Assembly: GCF_002025205.1 (NCBI RefSeq)
Contig: NZ_CP019947.1
Span: 3,944,001-4,008,000, forward strand
Direction: 5' to 3'
Source of the DNA: Pseudomonas sp. CC6-YY-74
GTDB lineage: Bacteria > Pseudomonadota > Gammaproteobacteria > Pseudomonadales > Pseudomonadaceae
DNA: 64,000 nucleotides
Of the stretch, positions 11,293 to 20,749 are shown piece after piece. Made by a program: the position numbers and the translations under genes. The notes below the pieces were generated by a model. The model was not told the DNA's origin, did no database searches, and saw only the letters and a program-made list of their open reading frames with translations. Within the stretch, counting starts at the first letter, position 1; each line of letters opens with the position of its first letter.

Positions 11293-12663
11293 TCAGATGG
11301 CCTGTTCAGCTTCCGCTTTGCTCGGTGGGTTCAGATAAGCGTCTAGCGAGTCATCCATCGCCTCGAGCCACGGCGTATGGTGCGCCGGTGCCTGAGTACC
11401 CGTCATCAGAGAGCGATAGGAGTGATCCCTGAAGGTCAGAATATCGTTGTGCTTATGCTGTTCCCACTGCAGAAAAGTCTGGTTCACACCTTCGATGTCG
11501 AAGCTCGGATAGTCCGTCTGTTCGATCAGGGATTTTATGTAGTCGCCCTGATAACGGATCATCTGCTCATCGCTTTTCAGCAGGGCTTCGCGCCGACTCC
11601 AGGTCTGGATGTCAGCCTCCATTGCCGGCTTGGCGGGCGTGACGATACGACCCAGAATCACATCCCGCACAAACCAGGCCTGGGCATCAAACATGTTGAA
11701 GGTGTACCACTGGTCTTGCATGCCAAGGTAGAACAGGCCTGGCTGCTCGACGAAGGCCACGCCCTCATACAGGCCCAGCGGCCAGAGACGGTTGCTGGTT
11801 TTCAGGCGCAGCTCTTCATCAAGGAACGGAAAGTGATGCAGATAGCCGGTGCAGAGAATAATGGCATCGACTCTCTTTGAGCTGCCGTCGACAAAATAGG
11901 CGGTATCGCCATCGACCTTGGTCAGCAGGGGCTTTTCCTGCCAATTTTTCGGCCAATCGAAGCCCATGGGCCGGGTGCGATAACTGCTGGTAATGCTCCG
12001 GGCGCCGTACTTGTAGCATTGCGAACCGATATCTTCGGCGGAATAACTGCTGCCGATCAGAAGAATATCCTTGTCCTTGAATTCCACTGCATCGCGAAAG
12101 TCATGGGCATGCAGAATACGGCCATTGAAGCCCTCAAAACCCTCGAAAAAGGGCACGCTGGGTGTCGAGAAATGACCGGACGCAACGATCACATGGTCAT
12201 ATAGCTCACTGCTAGTACTGTCGCTGCCATGGTCATGGGCAATTACCGTAAATTGTCGACTTTGCGGGCAATAACTAACGTGGCGAACCGGCGTATTGAA
12301 ACGGATATATTGACGGACGTCGGCTTTCTCGACCCTGCCCTTGATGTAATCCCAGAGTACTGCGCGCGGCGGATAGGAGGCGATGGGCTGATCAAAGTGT
12401 TCGTCAAAGGTGTAATCGGCAAACTCGAGGCACTCTTTTGGGCCATTGGACCAGAGATAGCGGTACATACTGCCGTGTACGGGTTCGCCATGCTTGTCCA
12501 GACCCGTGCGCCATGTGTAATTCCACAATCCGCCCCAGTCCGCCTGCTTTTCATAACATACAAGCTCAGGAATTTCGGCGCCTTTTTCTTGGGCTGCCTG
12601 AAAGGCGCGAAGTTGTGCCAGACCGCTGGGGCCGGCACCAATAATAGCTACTCGAGTCGTGAT
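11293..12663 (-). CDS. tmm: Trimethylamine monooxygenase (bacterial flavin-containing monooxygenase)
   Basis: Cytosolic FAD/NADPH enzyme that oxidises trimethylamine to trimethylamine N-oxide. It matches the Tmm family throughout: FAD motif GAGPSG (residues 9-14), the FMO signature F179-N-G-R-I-L-H-A-H-D-F189, NADPH loop GSSYSA (204-209), and Tmm-typical segments WGGLWNYTWRTGLD, MYRYLWSNGPKECLEFADYTF and MQDQWYTFNMFDAQAW. The family N-terminus aligns at an ATC codon (12661-12663) placed 6 bases after AGGGAG. The next in-frame ATG (12756) has no Shine-Dalgarno, and the added 31 codons are AT-rich with rare codons. Start at ATC is thus my inference. It is divergent from an EamA-type carrier. 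Confidence 0.92.
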   Translation of the reverse strand: MTTRVAIIGAGPSGLAQLRAFQAAQEKGAEIPELVCYEKQADWGGLWNYTWRTGLDKHGEPVHGSMYRYLWSNGPKECLEFADYTFDEHFDQPIASYPPRAVLWDYIKGRVEKADVRQYIRFNTPVRHVSYCPQSRQFTVIAHDHGSDSTSSELYDHVIVASGHFSTPSVPFFEGFEGFNGRILHAHDFRDAVEFKDKDILLIGSSYSAEDIGSQCYKYGARSITSSYRTRPMGFDWPKNWQEKPLLTKVDGDTAYFVDGSSKRVDAIILCTGYLHHFPFLDEELRLKTSNRLWPLGLYEGVAFVEQPGLFYLGMQDQWYTFNMFDAQAWFVRDVILGRIVTPAKPAMEADIQTWSRREALLKSDEQMIRYQGDYIKSLIEQTDYPSFDIEGVNQTFLQWEQHKHNDILTFRDHSYRSLMTGTQAPAHHTPWLEAMDDSLDAYLNPPSKAEAEQAI

Positions 12664-13455
12664 AAATTTCTCCCTGGATAAGGTGCCTTGTTGCCGCTTT
12701 AATAAACAACAAGATACCGCTCTATCAACTAGGCGAGTTAATAGATCAAGAACCATGAATCGCTAACTTCACGGGTTCGATGTGCATGAAAATGAGGGAT
12801 GACCATACAGTAAGCGTGCAGCCTTGTCTGTTTGCTGGTGTCCAGGATGGCCTAAGGCGCGGCGCAAAAGGCCGGCGGCGGCGGTGTTTTTATTCCACCT
12901 GAAGCTCTCTGAAACGGCCGCTCAGCAAGGCCTGCGCCAATATTAATGGTGGTGGCTAGCCTGCGTAGAATAGTTGCGCAAGAGCGCGTGATTAATCCTG
13001 GAGGTTGCTCCATAAACATAGCCATAGGAATTAATATGTTGGTTTATTGCGTCTCGCAATCGGGGCAATAAGCTCCCGAGCGCGCCGCCTCATACACATA
13101 ACTGACCGGGTCAGTATTCGCTTGATGCGGCATGCACCCAAGCATTTATTCAAGCGTGCGAACAGCCTCGGAATAAGCGCTTCTTGACGGCTCGCTGCGT
13201 GGATAAACGGGCTGTTGGTTTTAATATTTATAGGTAAAGGGTTAGCCGATTTCGCGGACTGCATGTTAGCGTTGCAGCGTGAGGCGCTATATCGCCTGAC
13301 ACTATTAATAGTTGGGCACAGTTTTTTTTTGCACTGGCGTTACCCCGTATTTCCATGGGTAACGAAGTGTCGAATGAATTACATCGGCCAGCCAAAAGAA
13401 CAGCAGTATCCGGCGGCCGCTGCGTCTCATTCAACTTTATAACGGGGAAATAATA
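12664..13455. promoter_or_regulatory. Divergent control region between tmm and the carrier gene
   Basis: About 790 bases, notably more AT-rich than the surroundings, with no supported gene. It must hold the promoters for tmm (minus) and the transporter operon (plus). It includes a 15-bp perfect palindrome at 13101-13115. The carrier start is preceded by ACGGGGAAATAATA. Confidence 0.5.
13101..13115. promoter_or_regulatory. Perfect palindrome, candidate operator
   Basis: ACTGACCGGGTCAGT, 7-bp arms around one central base, in the middle of the tmm/carrier divergent region. The regulator is not known. Confidence 0.4.
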
Positions 13456-14526
13456 ATGCATAAAAGTCTGGAGCAGGCGCGCACGCGCTTTACTGCCAGT
13501 AGTATTCGCTGGGGATTTATCTGGGCATTGTGGTGCGCTGTTTTGTGGGGGGCGTGGTATGTACCTGGGTCCGCCGTCTGGTTTGAAGCACCCTATGTCA
13601 ACCTGTCCTATGAGACTAATTCCGAATTTCTGTTGGCGGCGGCAGTGCTGACGACCTTCAATGCCATCGCCGTGTTGTTGTTCCTGTTTCTCTGGAACGG
13701 CGTACTCGGCAAATGGGGGGAATACGGCCGCACCATTCGCCAGATGCGCAATATTTCCAAGTGGTTCTTCATCGGCGCCATCTTTGGTGGCCCCATGGCG
13801 ATCTTCGGCTCCTATCTGGCCATGGGGTATATCGGTGGTGCGTTCGCTGCCATCGCCGCGCTGATGTACCCGATAATCGGCGCGACCCTGGCTCGCCTCT
13901 GGTATCAGGAGAAAATCACCAAACGGGCGGCAATTGGCATTTTCATCATCATGGCCGGCGGTGTGACGGTTTATGCGCCCGGGATTATCGGTGAATTGAC
14001 GGGGACCGGGGACAGTGGCTGGCTGGGCTACCTGGGCGGCGCCATGGCCGCACTGGGCTGGGGCATTGAGGGCGCGATCGCCGGGCGAGGCCTGGATGTT
14101 GCCGACCCCGACGTGGGCATCACCGTGCGCTTCTCCGCCGAGGTGCTCTACTGGGTCGCGCTGATTCTGCCCGCCATTTACCTGTTTACCGATCAACCGG
14201 TGGTGGAGCTGGTAGTGGCGACGTTCAACTGGGCGGCAATCGGCTGGTTGATGTTGGCCGGGGTCACCTTCGCCTTCTGTTATGTGTCCTGGTACAAGTC
14301 CTTTCCTCTCATCGGCGTGGGCCGCGGGCAGGCTATTGCTGCCTTGTACGGCCTTTTTGCGGTGATCTTTCTGGCCGCCTTCACCCTCGAGTTTCCTGAG
14401 TGGAACTTCCTCGCCGGGCTTGCCTTGTTCGTCATCGGTGGTTTCGTGATGTACACCGAGAGCGACGAGGTACTGGAAGTGGTGCGTGCCGTGTCCAAGA
14501 CCAAAGCAGAGGAGGTCCGCCCATGA
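13456..14526 (+). CDS. EamA/DMT superfamily transporter
   Basis: Inner-membrane carrier of 356 residues with about ten helices, in two EamA repeats. The first half ends in AMGYIGGAFAAIAALMYPIIGATLARLWYQEKITKRAAIGIFIIMAGG, the classic end-of-repeat helix pair; the second ends FLAGLALFVIGGFVMY. The N-terminus WALWCAVLWGAWYVPG is also typical. The substrate is unknown; lying divergent from tmm, it may handle trimethylamine, TMAO or another methylated amine. It overlaps the next gene by 4 bases (ATGA). The start is preceded by GGGGAAATAATA. Confidence 0.88.
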   Translation: MHKSLEQARTRFTASSIRWGFIWALWCAVLWGAWYVPGSAVWFEAPYVNLSYETNSEFLLAAAVLTTFNAIAVLLFLFLWNGVLGKWGEYGRTIRQMRNISKWFFIGAIFGGPMAIFGSYLAMGYIGGAFAAIAALMYPIIGATLARLWYQEKITKRAAIGIFIIMAGGVTVYAPGIIGELTGTGDSGWLGYLGGAMAALGWGIEGAIAGRGLDVADPDVGITVRFSAEVLYWVALILPAIYLFTDQPVVELVVATFNWAAIGWLMLAGVTFAFCYVSWYKSFPLIGVGRGQAIAALYGLFAVIFLAAFTLEFPEWNFLAGLALFVIGGFVMYTESDEVLEVVRAVSKTKAEEVRP

Positions 14527-14816
14527 AAAAGCTGCATATGAAGGGCCGTATCCTGCAGCTGATCAACGATCAGCTGGAGCACGGATTATGGGATTGGCAG
14601 GTATCGGACATTCTTGAGCGCGAATACGCCATTTCCGGCCCGTACTGGCGAGGCACCACGCGGGTGACCCTGACCGACCTCTATTCCAGCGGCATTATCG
14701 AAAGTGTCGAGGAGCAGCTGGATGAGCAGGACTACTTCGGCCTCGGCAAGGTGCTGTTCAAATTTCGTCTGAGCGATTTCGGTCGGCAGCGTATGCGCGA
14801 TACCGCGCTGATCTGA
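14523..14816 (+). CDS. Small winged-helix-like protein coupled to the EamA carrier
   Basis: 97 residues, start overlapping the carrier stop (ATGA), so translationally coupled. The order of elements (GRILQLINDQLEHGLWDWQVSDILEREY, then YWRGTTRVTLTDLYSSGIIESVEEQLDE, then KFRLSDFGRQRM) resembles a small winged-helix fold: three helices, with a LTDLYSSGIIE recognition-like turn and a beta wing. It could be a regulator of the tmm locus or a cytosolic partner of the carrier. I do not recognise the family, and DNA binding is only inferred. Confidence 0.7.
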   Translation: MKKLHMKGRILQLINDQLEHGLWDWQVSDILEREYAISGPYWRGTTRVTLTDLYSSGIIESVEEQLDEQDYFGLGKVLFKFRLSDFGRQRMRDTALI

Positions 14817-14866
14817 GCAAAACCCATACGCTCACTACCCAGGCAACTGCCTGAAGGGGAAATAAC

Positions 14867-14977
14867 ATGTCTGATTTTTGGGGTTATCCAGGGGCCGATA
14901 TCCTGGCGGTGGTGGTGATCATCGCCTTGAGTGGTTTCGCGCTCTACCAAGCCCGTACGTTCGTCAGCAAGATCTGA
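14867..14977 (+). CDS. 36-residue single-pass membrane peptide
   Basis: ATG preceded by GAAGGGGAAATAAC, a good Shine-Dalgarno almost the same as that before the carrier gene. It encodes 36 residues: polar start MSDFWGYPGAD, then one hydrophobic helix ILAVVVIIALSGFALY, then a positive tail. It lies 50 bases after the winged-helix gene on the same strand, so it probably ends the operon. Size and layout are those of small subunits that accompany membrane carriers. Function unknown. Confidence 0.6.
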   Translation: MSDFWGYPGADILAVVVIIALSGFALYQARTFVSKI

Positions 14978-15005
14978 CGCGCCATTAGCAATGGGCTCCA
15001 CGGCT

Positions 15006-15887
15006 TCATGGCCGCAACGCCGCCAGCAAGGTGTCGCAGTTGTGCTTGAACATGCCCAGGTAACTGCTCGCCGGGCCGGTCCTGGCCAGGGCGTCGGAAT
15101 ACAGGGTGCCGCCGACCTTGGCCCCGGCCTCGTTGGCGATCTGTTGGATCAGCCGTGGGTCGCGGATGTTTTCGACGAACACCGCGCGCACGCCGTCGGC
15201 GCGGATCTGCCGGATCAGCGCCGCCACTTCGGCGGCCGAAGGCTCGTCCTCGGTGCTTAGCCCCTGGGGCGCGATAAAGCTCAGGCCATAAGCCTGGCCC
15301 AGGTAAGCGAAGGCATCGTGGCTGGTGATGATGGTGCGCTGGGCCGGTGGCAGCTGACCGAGCCCCTGATGCGCCTCAACGAGCAGGGCGCGGATTTCGG
15401 CCAGGTAGGCATCGCGGCGGCTGCCGTAGTAGGCGGCGTTGACCGGGTCGGCCTGGCTCAGTGTCTTGGCGATGTTCTGTACATAGATCTCGGCATTGGC
15501 CAGGTTCTGCCAGGCATGTGGGTCGGGCACCTTTTCGCCGTCTTCATCAAGCATCAGCGGCAGCACCCCGGCGCTGGCGTCGAGCCGTCTGCCGGGGGCT
15601 GCGCTGCTGGCGATCAGACGCCGCAGCCAGGGCTCGAAACCCAGACCGTTGGCGATGATCAGGTCGGCGTTGAGCACCGCCTTGGCATCGTCGGCGCTCG
15701 GCTGGTAGACATGAGCGTCGGCATCAGCACCGACCAGATTGTACAACTCGAGCTTATCTCCGGCTATTTGTTGGGTAATGTCGGCCAAAATACTGAAACT
15801 GGTGACGACTTTGAGTTTCTCTGCTGCGTTCAGGGGCAGCGCCGCGAGCAGGGCGAATAGGGCGAATAGGGCGATCAACACACGCAT
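15006..15887 (-). CDS. znuA: Zinc (metal) ABC transporter, substrate-binding protein
   Basis: Periplasmic cluster A-I metal-binding protein, 293 residues with a signal peptide (residues 1-21, ending LNAA). Metal ligands are visible as H59 (DAHVYQP), H124 (DPHAWQN), H190 (SHDAFAYLG) and D265 (LYSDAL): three His and one Asp, the TroA/ZnuA-type set rather than the Glu-containing Mn set. It lacks the long His-rich loop of classical ZnuA. The start follows GAGGAACGCGCC. It is the last gene of folE2-znuC-znuB-znuA, divergent from dksA2, so zinc starvation control by Zur is likely. Confidence 0.88.
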   Translation of the reverse strand: MRVLIALFALFALLAALPLNAAEKLKVVTSFSILADITQQIAGDKLELYNLVGADADAHVYQPSADDAKAVLNADLIIANGLGFEPWLRRLIASSAAPGRRLDASAGVLPLMLDEDGEKVPDPHAWQNLANAEIYVQNIAKTLSQADPVNAAYYGSRRDAYLAEIRALLVEAHQGLGQLPPAQRTIITSHDAFAYLGQAYGLSFIAPQGLSTEDEPSAAEVAALIRQIRADGVRAVFVENIRDPRLIQQIANEAGAKVGGTLYSDALARTGPASSYLGMFKHNCDTLLAALRP

Positions 15888-15897
15888 GGCGCGTTCC

Positions 15898-16755
15898 TCA
15901 GGGTGAAGGTAAGGGGCAAGTAGTGCGCAGCAGACCATTGAGCGGCCCGAACAGCACGGAAAGGGCATAGGCCAGGCCAGCCAGCAACACGATGCAGGGG
16001 CCGCTGGGCAGGTTGGCGTAGTAGGACAGCAGCAGGCCGAGCCAGACGCAGGTCGCACCGGTCAGTGCGGCGAGCAGTAGCAGGCTGGGTAGATGGCGGC
16101 TCCAGAAACGTGCGGCGGCGGCCGGCAGCATCATCAGGCCGACCACCATCAGCGCGCCGATGGCCTGGAAGCCGATCACCAGATTGAGCACCACCAGGGT
16201 CAGAAACAGGCCATAGGCCAGCGGGCCGAAGCGGCTGACGCTGGCAAGAAACAGCGGATCGAGGCTATCCAGCAGCAGCCAGCGGTAGATCAGCGCCAGG
16301 ACCAGCAGGCTGCCGAGCGACACCAGCAGCATGCCGTTGAGCGTGCTCTGATCGACGGCTAATACCGAGCCGAACAGCAGGTGCAGCAGATCCAGCTTGC
16401 GCCCGGCCAGGCCCAGCAACAGTACGCCGCTGGCCAGGGAAATCGGGTAGATCGCTGCCAGGCTGGCATCTTCGCGCAGGCCGGTGCGGCGAGTGATCCA
16501 GGCGGCAAGGCCGGCCATGCCGAGTCCGGCGACCAATCCGCCGAGGGTCAGGGCCGGCAGGCTCAGGCCAAATAGCCAGAAGCCGACGGCCGCACCGGGC
16601 AGGATGCCATGAGCGATGGCGTCGCCGATCAGGCTCAGGCGGCGCAGGATCAGAAACACCCCCAGCGGCGCGGCGCTCAGCGCCAGCACCAAGCCGCCGA
16701 GCAGGGCGCGGCGCATAAATGCGAATTCGACGAAGGGCGCCCATAGCAGCTCCAC
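15898..16755 (-). CDS. znuB: Zinc (metal) ABC transporter, permease
   Basis: Inner-membrane permease of the ABC-3 family, 285 residues, with eight or so hydrophobic helices. Family marks: FMRRALLGGLVLALSAAPLGVFLILRRLSLIGDAIAHGILPGAAVGF near the N-terminus and FQAIGALMVVGLMMLPAAAARFW in the coupling region. It is separated from the ATPase gene by one base and from the binding protein gene by 10 bases. Confidence 0.9.
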   Translation of the reverse strand: MELLWAPFVEFAFMRRALLGGLVLALSAAPLGVFLILRRLSLIGDAIAHGILPGAAVGFWLFGLSLPALTLGGLVAGLGMAGLAAWITRRTGLREDASLAAIYPISLASGVLLLGLAGRKLDLLHLLFGSVLAVDQSTLNGMLLVSLGSLLVLALIYRWLLLDSLDPLFLASVSRFGPLAYGLFLTLVVLNLVIGFQAIGALMVVGLMMLPAAAARFWSRHLPSLLLLAALTGATCVWLGLLLSYYANLPSGPCIVLLAGLAYALSVLFGPLNGLLRTTCPLPSP

Positions 16756-16756
16756 C

Positions 16757-17428
16757 CTAGGCCACCTGTTCCAATGCCTGGCGCTGGCCGATCAGCTGGC
16801 GGATCGGCGCGAATAGGCACGCATTGCGCGACAGCTGCAGGGCGTTGTCCAGGCGCTGGTTAAGGCTGGTGAGGTCATGGCTGACCAGCAACTGGGTGCG
16901 ACCCTCGGCCTGCCAGCGCTGGATATGGTGCCAGAGCAGCGTCTGGCCATGATCGTCCAGGGCGGCTTCGGGCTCATCCAGCAGCAACACTCTGGCATCG
17001 GTCAGGCTCAGGCGCGCCAGCAGCGCGCGCTGCAGCTCGCCGCCGGAGAGCGCCTGTAGCGACTGGTGCGGCAACCCATATAGGCCCCAGTCGTCCAACA
17101 CTTGGCACAGGCGAGCCTGGCGTTCGCGACGGTTCAGCGGGCTGCGCCAGAACCCCGTACTGACCAGGCTTTGCAGGCTGATCGGAAACTGCCGGTCGAG
17201 GGCCTGCTGCTGTACCAGATAGGCCACACCGCCCAGGCGCGGCACGCCCAGTTCGAGGCGCCCACGCAGTGGTTGTTGCAGGCCGGCAATCACCTTGAGC
17301 AGGCTGCTTTTGCCACAACCGTTGCCGCCGATCAGCCCCGTCAGGCTGCCGCTGGGCAGCTGTAGATCCAATGGCGGGGTCAGCGGCTGGCCACCTGGGC
17401 CCCACTGCAGGTGCCGGCAACGGATCAT
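16757..17428 (-). CDS. znuC: Zinc (metal) ABC transporter, ATPase
   Basis: 223-residue cytosolic ATPase. Walker A is GGNGCGKSS, Q-loop AYLVQQQA, signature LSGGELQRA, Walker B VLLLDEPEAALD, and the switch His is in LLVSHD. Its start overlaps the end of folE2 by 4 bases (17425-17428), so the two are translationally coupled. Powers the permease encoded just downstream. Confidence 0.9.
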   Translation of the reverse strand: MIRCRHLQWGPGGQPLTPPLDLQLPSGSLTGLIGGNGCGKSSLLKVIAGLQQPLRGRLELGVPRLGGVAYLVQQQALDRQFPISLQSLVSTGFWRSPLNRRERQARLCQVLDDWGLYGLPHQSLQALSGGELQRALLARLSLTDARVLLLDEPEAALDDHGQTLLWHHIQRWQAEGRTQLLVSHDLTSLNQRLDNALQLSRNACLFAPIRQLIGQRQALEQVA

Positions 17429-18324
17429 GCCGGGCTCCAGTTCCAGCTGCTCGCGGCCACCGCATCGTGGGCGTGCAGGCTTTCCGCATGCGCCACGCGC
17501 AGGCTGAAGGCGCTCAGCTCTGGTTGCAGCAACAGGGCACTGTGCAGGCGGCGCGCAGCGTCTTCGCAGAACATCAGATTCTGCCCGTTGGCTAGGGCGA
17601 AGGCCTGCTCGTCGGCACGCTTGACTGCGGTCTGCACGGCGGTGCCGAGGGCCTGTTCGGCGCAGTCGATCAGCTCGATCAGCGGCAGCTCAGCGGCTTG
17701 CGGGCTCAGGCGTACCTGCAGGGTGGCGGTGCTGCGCTGGCTGTGCGGTGTGGCCAGAATGCCCTGGGTCGAGCCGAGCCAGCTCAGCAGTTGCTGATGG
17801 TCGAGGGGCTGGTCGGCGAAGTCCTCGATAAAGCGCTGCTGGATCAGCTGCCGGGCCAGGGCAGCGGAACAGGGGCAGGTCGAGGAATAGTCGATCTGCA
17901 CCTGCAGTTCCACGTGGAACCCCGATGAATCCTGACGTGCACGTACTTCGAAGGGGTAGTCCTTCCAGCCCGATAGCGGACTGACCAACGCCGGACGGCT
18001 GAGCAAGGCCTCGCCGCGCAGGGTGATATAGGCCTGCTGCGACAGGCCTTGATGGCTGTCGAGAAACTCGCCCAGCAGCTGCTCTAACAACTGTGGCCTG
18101 AGGTCCTCGGCTTCCAAGGCCTGCAGCGCCAGGTACAGGCGCGACATATGAATGCCGCGCACGCTGCCAGCGTCCAGGCTGACCCCGGCATCGGCACGGG
18201 CGTTGATCCGTTGCTTGGCAAACAACAGCGGTAAGGCGACTTCGCCCATGCCGACCCAATCCAGGGTTTGTGGGTAGTGAGTCGCTTGGGCGGCAATATC
18301 CGGCAGAGTCAGGGCATGCATCAA
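17425..18324 (-). CDS. folE2: GTP cyclohydrolase FolE2 (type IB)
   Basis: Makes 7,8-dihydroneopterin triphosphate from GTP, the first step of folate synthesis. FolE2 can work with Mn or other metals, so it replaces zinc-dependent FolE during zinc limitation. The 299 residues show the family marks GIHMSRLY, the catalytic Cys region STC150-P-C152-SAALAR and ATPH194SQRST. Two Met codons open the frame; the second (18321) is an equal candidate. First gene of the znu operon, just beside the Zur-like box. Confidence 0.93.
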   Translation of the reverse strand: MMHALTLPDIAAQATHYPQTLDWVGMGEVALPLLFAKQRINARADAGVSLDAGSVRGIHMSRLYLALQALEAEDLRPQLLEQLLGEFLDSHQGLSQQAYITLRGEALLSRPALVSPLSGWKDYPFEVRARQDSSGFHVELQVQIDYSSTCPCSAALARQLIQQRFIEDFADQPLDHQQLLSWLGSTQGILATPHSQRSTATLQVRLSPQAAELPLIELIDCAEQALGTAVQTAVKRADEQAFALANGQNLMFCEDAARRLHSALLLQPELSAFSLRVAHAESLHAHDAVAASSWNWSPA

Positions 18325-18352
18325 AAATCCAGCAGTAGGCAGTGGCGATAAA

Positions 18353-18367
18353 TGTTATGTTATATCA
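18353..18367. promoter_or_regulatory. Zur-like box
   Basis: TGTTATGTTATATCA matches 13 of 15 positions of the enterobacterial Zur pattern TGTTATANTATAACA. It lies in the 73-base gap between folE2 (minus) and dksA2 (plus), exactly where a shared repressor site should be. Confidence 0.72.
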
Positions 18368-18397
18368 ATCCAAACTGCATGCCAGTGAATTCGTACC

Positions 18398-18823
18398 ATG
18401 ACCTTGACCCTGCTCACCGCAACCGAGCTGCTTGCCCAGCCGGCCGATGATTATATGAACGACGCCCAACAGCAGTTTTTCCGTGCCGTGCTGCTGAGCC
18501 AGCGCGGCGATCTGCAGACGCGCATCGCCGAGGAGTTCGAAACCCTGCGCGAGCACGAAACCAGCAGCGACCCGGCCGATATCGGCAGCGCCGAAGAACT
18601 GCGGCAGTGGCAACTGCGCCAGCTCGAGCGGGAAAAGCAACGGCTCGACAAGATCGACGCAGCCCTCGATCACCTGGCCCGTGGCGAATACGGCTGGTGC
18701 CGTGAAACCGGCGAGCCGATCGGCCTCAAGCGTCTGCTGCTGCGACCCGCTGCCAGCCTGTGCATTGAGGCCAAAGAACGCCAAGAACAACGCGAAAAGC
18801 ATCTGCGTCATGCCGAACCCTGA
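18398..18823 (+). CDS. dksA2: DksA2, zinc-independent RNA polymerase factor
   Basis: DksA paralogue that binds the RNA polymerase secondary channel and potentiates ppGpp, but needs no zinc. The 141 residues contain the coiled coil (about 25-90) and a zinc-finger region in which the four Cys are reduced to C101-x2-T104-x17-C122-x2-A125, the pattern known for Pseudomonas aeruginosa DksA2. Its stop overlaps an upstream ATG of the next gene by one base. The position beside a Zur-like box fits induction under zinc starvation. Confidence 0.92.
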   Translation: MTLTLLTATELLAQPADDYMNDAQQQFFRAVLLSQRGDLQTRIAEEFETLREHETSSDPADIGSAEELRQWQLRQLEREKQRLDKIDAALDHLARGEYGWCRETGEPIGLKRLLLRPAASLCIEAKERQEQREKHLRHAEP

Positions 18824-18837
18824 TGGAGCCTAAAACC

Positions 18838-20045
<1,208 letters not shown>

Positions 20046-20046
<1 letters not shown>

Positions 20047-20690
20047 TGCTCGCACCCATCCTCAGACAACCGCTGGCGCAGATGGCCGGCGAACAGGTTG
20101 AAGTGTTCTGTGAAGTGCTCAACGACCAGGTAAATCTGGCAGTCTGGCAGCGCCGGTTGCCGGCTGCGATCACCGATTTTGCGACCCAGTTGCTGGCGCT
20201 GCACGAGCCGCTGGCGCAAACCCTGACCCTGGAGCTGCCAGGCGCCGATACCGAACCGGACCTGAGTAGCCTGCTGGCCGGTTACCAGGAGCTGCCCGGC
20301 CACGCGGCCTTTATCGCCGATGTCGGCTGGCTGGTCGGCGCCTTTGCTTGCCTGGTCGATGGCAGGCGCATCGGCTTGCGCGTGCGCGCGTTGGACAAGG
20401 CCATGTGCCCGCGCTTTCATGTCGACCATGTGCCGCTGCGCTTGATCACCAGCTATGCCGGGGTCGGCAGCCAGTGGTTGCGCGAGGGCGTGATGGCCCG
20501 CCGTCGCCTCGGCGACCCGGCCGCAGAGCCCGAGGATGCAGCGCTGATCGAACGCGCGGCGGCCGGCCATGTGCTGCTGGCCAAGGGCGAGAAATGGATC
20601 GGCAACGAAGGTGCTGGGCTGATCCACCGCTCGCCGCAGCCGCCAGCCGGCGAGCGACGGTTATTGCTGACTCTAGATTGGTTGGCGTAA
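20046..20690 (+). CDS. DUF1826 protein
   Basis: 214 residues, cytosolic, unknown function. The conserved segment MCPRFHVDHVPLRLITSYAGVGSQW contains a His-x2-His arrangement that could hold metal, and the C-terminus GLIHRSPQPPAGERRLLLTLDW is typical. DUF1826 genes sit beside COG0523 genes in zinc-regulated clusters of Pseudomonas (PA5534-like). Start overlaps the COG0523 stop (TGATG). Confidence 0.87.
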
Positions 20691-20749
20691 GGCGTCAGTG
20701 CGGCGACGGCGGTGTGTGGCGGACTGTTCGCTGCGCTCCTGAGTTCGCC

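Noticed and set aside
13031..13264. 77-codon minus-strand frame in the tmm control region
   Set aside because: No Shine-Dalgarno, Arg/Ile-rich random composition, overlaps the likely regulatory region.
13314..13333. Sigma-54-like promoter (GGGCAC...TTTGCAC) before the EamA carrier
   Set aside because: The gap between the GG and GC doublets is 14 or more bases; sigma-54 promoters need 10.
14732..15001. 89-codon minus-strand frame
   Set aside because: Antisense to the winged-helix-like gene and the 36-aa peptide, which have better start signals.
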